A DNA stretch of 64,000 nt from NCBI GenBank assembly GCA_021234155.1, contig JAJEKV010000031.1, forward strand, positions 10,884,357 to 10,948,356. The letters run 5' to 3'. Of the stretch, positions 31,850-40,970 are shown in pieces. The notes beneath the pieces are model-generated. The model was not told where the DNA came from. It saw nothing but the letters and a program-made list of their open reading frames with translations, and ran no database searches. A program made the translations under genes and the position numbers. Each line of letters opens with the position of its first letter. Position 1 is the stretch's first letter. The stretch is from Isoetes taiwanensis. Lineage: Eukaryota > Streptophyta > Lycopodiopsida > Isoetales > Isoetaceae.

Positions 31850-33405
31850 TTGGGGTGCCTAGGTGGCATGCTTGAGCCTAGGTGGCATGTTTGAGCCACC
31901 TTGGCATGTTGGAGCCAACTTGGCATGGCATGTTGGAGCCACCTTGGCATGTTGGAGCCCGTGGCATTATGGAGTCCGCGTGGCATGTTTGAGCCACCTT
32001 GGCATGTTGGAGCCTAGGTGGCATCTTTGAAGCCCACCTTGGCATGTTTGAGCCCACGGCATGTTTGAGCTGGGTGGCATGTTGGAACCTAGATGGCATG
32101 TTTGAGCCACCTAGGAATGTTGGACCCTAGGTGGCATGTTGGAGCCCACGTGGCATATTTGAGCCACCTTGGCAAGTTGGAGCATAGGTGGTATGTTGGG
32201 CCAGCGTGGCATGTTTGAGCACGTTGGAGCCTAGGTGGCATGTTTGAGCCATTTTGTCATGTTGCGGAGCCTAGGTGGCATGTTTGAGCCACCTTGGCAT
32301 GTTTGAGCCTAGGTGGCATGTTGGAGCCACCTTGGCATGTGGGAACCACCTTGGCATGTTTGAGCCTAGGTGGCATGTTTGAGCCACCTTGGCATGTTGG
32401 AGACCCGTGGCATGTTTGAGCCACCTTGGCATGTTTGAGCGCGTTGGAGCCCTAGGTGGCATGTTTGAGCCACCTTGGCATGTTGGAGCCACCTTGGCAT
32501 GTTGGAGCCTAGGTGGCATGTTGGAGACCACGTGGCATGTTTGAGCCACCTTGCCATGTTAGAGCCTAGGTGGCATGTTGGAGCTTTGTGTGGCATGCTT
32601 GAGCCACCTTGGCATGTTGGAGCCCGTGGCATATTTGAGCCACCTTGGCAAGTTGGAGCATAGGTGGCATGTTAGAGCCCAGCGTGGCATGTTTGAGCAT
32701 GTTGGAGCCTAGGTGGCATGTTGGAGCCACCTTGGCGCGTGGCATGTTGGAGCCCACGTGGCATGTTTGAGCCTAGGTGGCGGGTTAGAGCCCGCGGTGG
32801 CATGTTGGAGCCTAGGTGGCATGTTTGAGCCAACTTGGCATATTTAAGCCTAGGTGGCATGTTGTGAGCCACCTTGGCATGTTGGAGGCTAGGTGGCATG
32901 GTGGGCATGGCATGTTTGAGCCACCTTGGCATGTTTGAGCCTAGGTGGCATGTTGGAGCCTAGGTGGCATGTTTGAGCCCACCTTGGCATGTTTGAGCCA
33001 CGGCATGTTTGAGCCTAGGTGGCATGTTGGGGGCCTAGGTGGCATGTTTGAGCCACCTTGGCATGTTTGAGCCCTAGGTGGCATGTTGGAGCCACCTTGG
33101 CATGTTGGAACCCTAAGTGAGCACCGCATGGCATGTTTGAGCCTATGTGGCATGTTTGAGCCACCTAGGAATGTTGGAGCCTAGGTGGCATGTTGGAGCC
33201 CACGTGGCATATTTGAGCCACCTTGGCAAGTTGGAGCATAGGTGGCATGTTGGAGCTGCGTGGCATGTTTGAGCACGTTGGAGCCTAGGTGGCATGTTTG
33301 AGCCATTTTGTCATGTTGGAGCCTAGGTGGCATGTTGGAGCCACCTTGGCATGTTTGAGCCTAGGTGGCATGTTAGAGCCACCTTGGCATGTTGGTGCCC
33401 GTTAT
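31850..33405 (+). repeat. Minisatellite array, about 20-bp unit, about 1.55 kb
   Basis: Some 70-80 degenerate copies of two alternating monomers, GAGCCACCTTGGCATGTT and GAGCCTAGGTGGCATGTT, with variants such as GAGCCCACGTGGCATGTT. CCACCTTGG and CCTAGGTGG are near reverse complements, so neighbouring monomers can pair. Short higher-order blocks recur: 32,140-32,290 closely matches 33,190-33,340. Open frames here (PRWLKHATC-like peptides) are artefacts of a unit close to 21 bp. Confidence 0.96.
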
Positions 33406-33419
33406 GCAAAAATAGGTGT

Positions 33420-33975
33420 TAAGTAATTGAAGTAGTTGAAGTAACTTGTGTTACATGGAATACTAGTATAAGAACATGTGATCGTACGCGTGCATCACAT
33501 GTAGCAAATCAAGTACTCTGTCCTACCACTATAAAGGCAGAGTGATATGGAAGGATAGGACATGTAGAGAATCAAGTACTCTTTCCTACTTCTATAAAGA
33601 CATGTGAGAATAGAAGTATTACACATGTAAGTAATTCATGTATTCTTTCCTACAATGCCTTAGCAAATAAAGTACTCTGTCCTACTACTATAAAGACATG
33701 TGACATGGAAGCATATGACATGTAGAGAATCAAGTATTCTTACAGACTACTATAAAGACATGTGACAATAGAATTATTACACATGTCGTAATTCATGTAT
33801 TCTTTCCTACAATGCCTTAGCAAATAAAGTACTCTGTCCTACTACTATAAAGACATGTGAATGGAAGTATAGGACATGTAGAGAATCAAATATTCTTTCC
33901 TACATCTATAAAGACATGTGACAATAGAATTATTAGACATGTAGAAATTCAAGTACTCTTTCCTACAGTGGATTG
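33420..33975 (+). repeat. Tandem repeat, about 57-bp unit with about 160-bp higher order
   Basis: The unit contains ACATGTAGAGAATCAAG, TACTCTTTCCTAC and TATAAAGACATGTGA. Around nine units are present. The composite CACATGT..GTAATTCATGTATTC ... CAATGCCTTAGC recurs at about 33,620 and 33,783, giving a higher-order period near 163 bp. Noncoding. Confidence 0.9.
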
Positions 33976-34119
33976 TATTATAAAATGACATGTCACAATA
34001 GAAGAAACTACAAAACAACAGTGGATGTTTTAGTCCTTTGAAAAAGAACACCATTATCGAACAAAACCATACCTTCACAAATCCACATGTAGGATTCTTT
34101 GAAAGCAGGACATGTAGAC

Positions 34120-36612
34120 CTACCAAAACTGATGTTTTCAACAGTGGACCAAAAACCGGGGTGAGTGTGCTCAGTTCCACTTCGCAATGGAAGTACTCAA
34201 TATCCTCTCTCTGCAAGACCGTATTTCGTATCAATCTCGCCAAGGCAGGCGGTATGTTACCGTAAACTCCTCCCTTGGTCACTCTTATGTAGAGTGCCTA
34301 TGGCAATCAAGCTGGCATTGTCAAATCCACGGCACCTGTGAAGGAGGTATATTTCTTTCCGAAATTACCCTTTACATATTCAAAATTCTCCTTCTTCAAG
34401 AATGTAATAGTTTTTAGTGTCTTTGCCCTTGTCTTGAAGAAATGCTGACATATATAATCACTTGTGACCTTAACATAGGCCTTCTCATCCAGCACTTCCT
34501 GGAATAAACCCAACAGTCTTCATAGTCGAGACCCTTCATGCACCTTAGATAGGTTTGACTGAAGTAGTCACTGTCTTTTGCCCAGGTGCAGGTAATAATT
34601 TGGCCCTTGTTATCTTTTAATTTGTTAGCCTTCCAAAATTCCAAAGGGACAAGAATAGCTGAAAAATATCTCCAGGCATGAAGACCCACTGGTTAAAATC
34701 TTTCAGTTGCTTACCACGCATGGTAACTTCAGCAAAAGCCAGATAACGCTGAAAACAAGAAGACTTTAGTTTCTGAAAGCAAATGGCACCGCAACGCAAT
34801 TTCTAAGCTTAAACCACAAAAGGAAACCTAAAACCAAAGGAAATAATTTTTGAAATGGCGCCACAGTGCCATTTCAAATCAAAATCAAGAAGCTAATATA
34901 AAGCAAATTGTAAGTACCTTATAGGGTTCTGATCGTGATTGATCATGACCTGAGGGATCAGGCTTGCCATAGAGAGCATACTGGTTTCGCGGGTGGATTA
35001 TTTTGTCAATGTAAGGCTCGTTGAAGATAGTCTTGGCCGCGATATCATTGACTCCCAACTGAGCTATAGGCTCGTTGACTGTACCAGATACAACCCAACA
35101 AGTTCAGAACTTAAAAATCTTTGACATATGTTCCTGGGACTTCACATTACCCAGCCTTCTACAAACTAGCTGAGCAACAAGCATTGAGTAATTTCCATTC
35201 GCTATGTAATAGTGCATCCCCATGAGATCATCCTCTGATTTCTAAAGGACGAGTTCATTTGTGAGGGGATTAAATGGAATCACGTCAGCAGGAGTAAACA
35301 CTGGATGCGGATCTCTTTAAAAAGAATCCACTAATATTTTTCTATGTGCTCCATATTCCTTGGCCTAAATATAAAGTCTGGAGGCTCTTGGTATAGAACG
35401 AACACGTTTATCCGTGATGCCCAGGGCAAAAAGATGGTGGTGGTTAAAGATCGTTTGCAATGTTGTTTCTGTCATCTTTTCCTCCTCCAACCTTTCCACC
35501 TTAAGATTTTGAGGCACTTCTAGCAAGTGCTGGGCGATTCTCAATGTTAGCATGTGCTCTTTAGGCTGCTGCTCCGTGGTGGCTCTTCTGGTCGGAATGC
35601 CTGCCATATCCTATGAAGCTTCCTTAGTGTGCGATGGGCTTGCAGGGTGGTCAGCACCACTTCCAGTCATCTACTCCATATTTCTTTTTAGCCTGCTTGG
35701 ACTTGCCTCAGGATTAGGTGTATGAATTTGTCTGTGATGCTTCTTAGGAGTAGCCTCCTTGTCAAAAGAGTCTAACTTGTGCTTCTTCTTCCTTTTCGTT
35801 TCCTCAACCTCTTCCGTCACATCTTTCCCTTCCTTCCAATTTCTGTCCTTCTTCAATTTCTTCTCTTTTTTGCTTTCTTTCTTGCTAACCTTTCCCTCTT
35901 TCTCTTTATCAGGATCTTTATGATCCTTCTTCTTAGCTTTAACCTTCTCAACAACTTTTATTTTCTCTATTCTATGACCTCCCTCTTCCGTATCAGAAGA
36001 AGAGTCTGTTTTCAGTTGCAGCTGCCTCTTTAACTTGTCTTGCCTTCTTCTTAATAACTATGCGAAGCCAGGCCACATCCACAATGATAGGAGGTTTTGG
36101 GGAGGTCAATCCATTCACAACAAATGAAGGGAGTTTTGGACTCATTCATACGCTTACGGAGAACATTATACCTCCCCCAAAGATTTCATCGGGACCTTTA
36201 ATTTTTGCTTCTTCAAAGTTGTTGTAAGAGGGAAGCACCCATCCTTGCTTCTTGGCTGACCCAGGTACATTTGCAATACTAGCAAACATCAGGAGTGGGT
36301 CATAAAATTTCCAGTCCACATAGTATATGATTATCCTCAGTTCATTTGTGTCCTCTAGAATCACGCGGAGCCAGTCATGCGACCATTCTTAAGAACCTTC
36401 TTCATGTTGACAATGTACCCAGCTGGCAAATTCCTTCAGAATCTCTGGATATCCCTCTTGTCAGCAAACAAAACTCTCTTCTAGTATCACCTTTAATTGG
36501 AACCTGTAAGAGCAGACGTGCTGACCCTCATTATCTCGATGCACTAGCTTCGGTCTGTCATCATAATCGTATGCTCAAATTGGAACTGTGGATCCAAGCG
36601 AAGCACAACTGA
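34120..36612 (-). pseudogene. Family X: unrecognised repeat-family gene, copy 1 (longest)
   Basis: Minus-strand order: AGYIVNMKKVLKNG (36,435-36,390); YYVDWKFYDPLLMFASIANV and LPSYNNFEEAKIKGPDEIFG (36,330-36,170); a Lys/Glu-rich, NLS-like stretch (35,990-35,690); a leucine-rich frame (35,607-35,365); MGMHYYIANGNYSMLVAQLV (35,225-35,165); VNDIAAKTIFNEPYIDKII and YALYGKPDPSGHDQ (35,055-34,940). An intron at 34,917-34,749 reads AAG|GTACTTAC ... TTTTCAG. Then come QLKDFNQWVFMPGDIFQLF (34,715-34,660), ITCTWAKDSDYFSQTYLRC (34,600-34,545) and a 68-codon frame with VLDEKAYVKVTSDYICQHFF and RAKTLKTITFLKK (34,513-34,307). Stops (35,117) and frameshifts break it. I do not recognise the family. Repetition and a basic linker would suit a transposon protein, but no catalytic motif was identified. 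Confidence 0.6.
34749..34917 (-). other. Probable spliceosomal intron in family X
   Basis: The minus-strand donor AAG|GTACTTAC and acceptor TTGTTTTCAG|CG bracket a 169-base T-rich segment without coding similarity. On both sides the protein similarity to the other family X copy is in register. The equivalent position in the copy at 21,246-21,525 also lacks coding similarity and ends in CACATTCAG. An intron at a conserved place argues this is a genuine gene family and not a processed copy. Confidence 0.7.
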
Positions 36613-36885
36613 ATAAAGAAGTGTGTTAATCATGGCCCAACTGAGCAGCAAATGGTGGTGCCATTTGTATATTTTAACTTGAAAATCAGGTGCTTGCTAA
36701 GAAACCTATAGAGCACACAAGCACACCTAAATGTTATCTCTATTATGCGAATGGCGCATTTCCTTGCTTAGCTGCATGAATGAAGATGCATTACAGGCAG
36801 CTGATGCTGTGATGTTAGCATCTATCCTGGCATAGCCAAGTAAGCAAAATGGCGCCATTTGCATACGAGATGCCTGTATTGATAC
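36613..36885. other. 5' flank of family X copy 1
   Basis: Noncoding flank upstream (on minus) of family X. It holds repeated words TGGCGCCATTTG or TGGTGCCATTTG at about 36,655, 36,748 and 36,848. The perfect palindrome AAATGGCGCCATTT is at about 36,847-36,860. Confidence 0.5.
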
Positions 36886-37127
36886 CCCAGGGGTTTCACC
36901 TAAAGGGGATACGCCACGTGCATTAACGGGGTCAGCAAAAAACCCTTCGTATACGCCTTGTCCAACCTTCTAGACACCCCTTCCCGTATACATATTACAC
37001 TTGATTCCCCTCTAGAAAACCCCCTAGCCAAGCCCCTATCGTATGTATACATACGGTTTAAGGTAAAAAAAACCCACCCCATTCACTCACATGTTATATA
37101 CGCCTTAAACTATGTGACATCCCCGGG
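36886..37127. mobile_element. MITE family 1, copy 2 (242 bp, 8-bp target duplication)
   Basis: The element runs from CCCAGGGGTTTCACC to GTGACATCCCCGGG and is the reverse complement of the element at 6,841-7,085 across its length. Shared phrases include GGGGTCAGCAAAAAACCCTT and its complement, CGTATGTATA, and GGCGTATATA. An exact 8-bp duplication ATTGATAC flanks it (36,878-36,885 and 37,128-37,135). Noncoding. Confidence 0.93.
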
Positions 37128-37135
37128 ATTGATAC

Positions 37136-37735
37136 ACATGAAGAAGCACCCAAGCAAGCAAGTGGCACCATTTGCTTGCTTAGTTATGCCATGACAGATA
37201 CTTAAAGCACAACAGCAAGCTTGTTAAACCAACATAGAAACTACGTTGTGGATGGCAAACGATGCCATGGCGCCATTTGCTTCCCATGGCGAATCCATCA
37301 CCACGGAAAGGCCCTCCCATGGGAATGGGAAATTCCCCTCATCACCACGGAAAGGCCCTCCATCTAACTCGGACCACTTGTGATGGCCAAGTGTCCGGGT
37401 GAAGGACACGGAGGTGTCATTCGTCCCACGCCTTCTATGGGAATCCTATAAAGGGTTTGGCTGGGTGGTGGGAGGTCAAGGGTTCAAGACCCCATAGTAC
37501 CCTTTTATATAAAAGTTGCTATGCAGAGAAACAGAATCCTACATGTGTATAAGGAGTTCCCTAAAGTCGTATTTAATTAAAGTGGGACAAATCTTGAATT
37601 TTGGGACTCTGACTGAAAATGGGACTCACACACCATAAAAGAAATTTCTGAATTGATTGCTTGAATAGAATTACACATGACACACATAGAATTGGGTTAC
37701 TTGTTTTCCTCATAAATTTTACAAACCACTAGTTG
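37136..37735 (+). other. Intergenic; weak SINE-head-like Pol III boxes
   Basis: At 37,454-37,490 the string TGGCTGGGTGGT followed by AGGGTTCAAGACCCC resembles an A box and a B box, but they are closer together than in a tRNA gene (about 24 bases) and no tail was found. GGCGCCATTTGC and duplicated CATCACCACGGAAAGGCCCT (37,295 and 37,343) also occur. No protein gene is seen. Confidence 0.35.
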
Positions 37736-37739
37736 AGAA

Positions 37740-40672
37740 AGTTTTCAAACTTCTCAATATTATGCACCCTCATACAATGATATAGCATGGAGGTTGCTCA
37801 TGGCCTTGTCCATCTCCTTTCTTGGGATCTTGTGTGTGTTGTCTTTTGCAATGTGAGAACTTGGATATGACCATACTACACACTCCACCAATTCCCTCCT
37901 TTGAGGGTCAGCATAATTTGGCCTCCACTTCTTCTCCCAAAGCAGGTGTATTGCTCCTTCAAGTTGCCCTTCTTGTGCCTCCCAATGGGCTCCCAATATT
38001 GAATTTGGAATCGGGGCTAAACTCCTCTCCATCGGGCATAGTGGTGGTCACATCGAGAGTGCCACCCCTAACCATATGGACAGTCCTCGCCATCAGGCCT
38101 TACTAGCACAAAAGTATCCTTCCTTGATGTCCTCAAGGGATCCCACTCGGGAAGATCAAACCACTTCGGCTTTGAGGCCTTACTTCCCACAAACCACTTG
38201 GAACCCTTGTTGGGACCCAAGTGAGCATTCTTAGACGTGCTTGCACCTTGAGAACCCTCCCATCTTGACTCTGGCAAGAACCCGTCTCTTAGCTCCCTCC
38301 CACATGGCTGTTCAGTTTCTAAGCATGTCACAACTTTCTCCCAATTACTTGATTAGGGAGTTCATTTGATTTTTCTTAAGAGTGGAGGTGTGCTTTCCAT
38401 TTTGAACATCATCCCAAGGCGCTATGTAATCCTTGATGCCCTTCACCGGTTGGCTAGAGTCTTTGGTATCTTGAAGGGAGGTAGTGGTTTTGGCTGCCCT
38501 TTAGGAATGAGAACTTCACCGGCACCCTTGCCACAACTTCGATACCTTGTACGAGGGCATCCACAAACTGTCACCTGGTCTCCACTTATATTGCATGATT
38601 GGTATTCCATCCCTAACCCAAAACTTGAATTGAAGTGGCTTTGTGTGTCACATCAACTGGTCCTTGCCATCTAGCAAGTATCCTTCTACAAATGATTTCC
38701 AATCTGCAACCTCATCCATCAAGAAAGCCATTGGGTTGGGGTCAATGCAGCTCTCAAACACATCCATTAGTTCAGGGGAGAGTGGTCACGTTTTCTCTCT
38801 TGAGCTTGGTGGAAAGTTCAAAGAATCCATCTATATCATCATGCGTATGCCCAACCATCATGAATCCCACTTTCACAACTTTGAATACTCCCACCGGCTG
38901 TCAAGTATGACATTGCCCCAAACATCCATCTATTCTTGTTTTCTTTCCAACAGTTGTCCAAGCCCAACACATAGCTCCTCGCAAAGTTGATTTCTCAAGT
39001 AAGGGAAATCATCCCAAGTCCTCCTTGATTCACTAGACACCTTGGATGTGAGCTTTTTATCTGCCTTTGGTAACAAAGCGGTTGATCATCCATCAAAGCC
39101 TCAAAATGGGTCTTTGAAGGGGAATACCTCCTCCCTTCTATCGATCCTTTCTCTAGTGTTCTCGTGCACTTGAAAATAGAGCTCACATGGAAGTTTGGAT
39201 CATCTCTCCATAGATCAAGCACAAAATGACCATATGTTCCAGTTCCCATGACCATGTGTTAATACACCCTTGCATTTACTTTCATCCGAAAAGCGTTTTG
39301 ACAACGCTTTGGGTAAAGGATCTAGCTTTGGCAAGAAAGTCTTGTGTTGGTCCATCTTATCATGAATTATACACAAAAATTTGTCCCGCTGCATCTCGTA
39401 GGAAAAATGTTCTCCACGCCAATACTGTTGCCTACATGATATTTGGTCCCTTTGGTGATCTGCAAATTGCTCCCCTAATTGCCATTCTTTCTTTCTCTAT
39501 TGCGGTTGATGCAAGTGTATCCTTGAGTTGAATGCAAGTGTTGCACTTTGAGAATGGGCATGTGTTGTAGGACACTCCACGTCCCAGAAGTGAGTGCTCC
39601 ATAACTTGCTGAAATGTGATTGAGAAAGAGGCCTACCTCCAGTGGTTTCTAGGATGGAGTTGACCTCCTTAAGGCACTCCTTTTGGATATAGTGTTGTGG
39701 CAACACTCTTTGCACCACTTCACTGCCGTGCTCGCTCACCTTCGACTTGTGGGGCATAGATTGAGACATGTATCTCACAAAAGCTCTCAAGACTGCAATG
39801 GCCTTTAGAGTATTTGCTCTAGGTTTCAAAGTGAGTGCATTACCATGTTGGAACAAAGTGTGCCCTTTTCTAACCTGCTCGATTCACGTAAAATGAAGAC
39901 TTGCTCACCCCAAGAATCCATCTCAATGCTCTCATACATACCTTCATTCCCCCCAATTGATATAGCAGCCGATCCTGTGTTTTCATCATAGTGGAATTCC
40001 TACACAAGGAGTAAATGAAATTAATCCTATCTTTTGAAGCTGTCCAATGTATTGGGACCTTATCTGACTGCGAGGTCATCCACATTGTAATGCATTGTGC
40101 AATCTAGGTTGCAACACTCTTGTCCCCTAATTGCCTCGGGTTTTCTTTTGGTTGGTGCCATACTTTCCATCCTTTCTAAATATTTGTCACTTCTAGGCCT
40201 CTTGGGCACCTTTTGGCTGCCTTTTATGAAAGACATAGCGCGTCTCTTCCTTGTGATCAAAGGATGCTCATCGACCACCAAATCTTCCACATGGCCTTGG
40301 GTGGGCCTTGGGGGTGTGTAGTTCAATAGGGGCATTCTAGAGTATCACCATTCTTGTGTGTAATAAATCTAATTGGCCATCTCAACTGAGCTTGGGACTC
40401 CGGCACCCAGAGCACACAATGCAATTACTAGAGCTTCCACGGGACATGATAGTATCAACCCGATAAGAAGCTTTCACAATGCCAACTCCAAGATGTTCAT
40501 CTCCCCAGCCCTCATCATTCACACTATCAAATGGATCAACCGCAGGTTATTATGCCCTCCTGCGAAATACCGGTCTCGATTGCAAGGGTGCAACAAAAGG
40601 CAACCCATCTTCCTCCATTGGAGCCCTAGGGCAATGGCCTCCTTTGGAATTCCCTGGCTCCATTTTACTCAT
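37740..40672 (-). pseudogene. Transposon-type gene with DUF7869-like motifs, frameshifted
   Basis: The minus-strand protein starts at ATG 40,672 (MSKMEPGNSKGGHCPRAPME). A basic segment follows (RKRRAMSFIKGSQKVPKRPR, about 40,240). Next are MKVCMRALRWILGVSKSSFY (39,950-39,890), RANTLKAIAVLRAFVRYM (39,815-39,765) and LSQSHFSKLWSTHF (39,625-39,585). Then YGHFVLDLWRDDPNFH (39,230-39,185), the diagnostic LDNCWKENKNRWMFG (38,965-38,920) and VGHTHDDIDGFFELSTKL (38,855-38,805). The C-terminal part has KPLQFKFW, FVLVRPDGEDCPYG (38,110-38,070) and LEGAIHLLWEKKWRPN (37,960-37,910). The Asp-Asn...Lys-Asn and GHTH-D-D-I-D motifs recur in the DUF7869 family, large repetitive proteins in plants, fungi and animals that I take to be transposon-encoded. 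At least four frameshifts or stops are visible. A role as an RNase-H-like transposase is inference. Confidence 0.8.
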
Positions 40673-40689
40673 CTCACATGCCCCTAATG

Positions 40690-40970
40690 AAAAAGCTCAC
40701 ATTAAAACCATATAGCCCCAAACACACACAAATATGACCATATGAACCATATAAAACCATACAAACATATTAAATATAATCATATTAAATCATACAACCA
40801 TATTAACTAAAATCATATAACCATATTAAAGCATACAACCACACTCATTCTAAACCATATGTAAACATTGTAACCATTGAAACCATATTAAATACAACCA
40901 TTGAAACCATATTAAATACAACCATTGAAACCTTATTAAATACATAAGATAACATATATAAACATATAAC
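40690..40970 (+). repeat. AT-rich degenerate repeat of ACCATATTAAA words
   Basis: ACCATAT, CATATTAAA and CATACAACC words recur from 40,705 to 40,945. The last part holds three in-register copies of a 24-bp unit, TACAACCATTGAAACC plus ATATTAAA, at about 40,870-40,945. It lies just upstream (in minus sense) of the DUF7869-type gene. Confidence 0.8.

Noticed and set aside
31878-33153. Several minisatellite open frames with repeated HAKVAQTCH-like peptides
   Set aside because: The repeat unit is near 21 bp, which keeps frames open automatically; the frames exist in several phases and directions.
26557-33405. Ribosomal DNA intergenic spacer
   Set aside because: Tiered subrepeats look similar, but no 18S, 5.8S, 25S or 5S sequence is in the window.
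26557-33975. CRISPR array
   Set aside because: The repeats are contiguous or near-contiguous degenerate tandem units without unique spacers, in a plant nuclear context.
35671-35990. Lys-rich open frame as a histone or ribosomal protein
   Set aside because: It is a low-complexity basic linker inside the larger family X protein, with no histone or ribosomal motif.
37454-37490. SINE head in front of the DUF7869-type gene
   Set aside because: A- and B-box-like words are too close together and there is no body or tail; kept only as a weak note.
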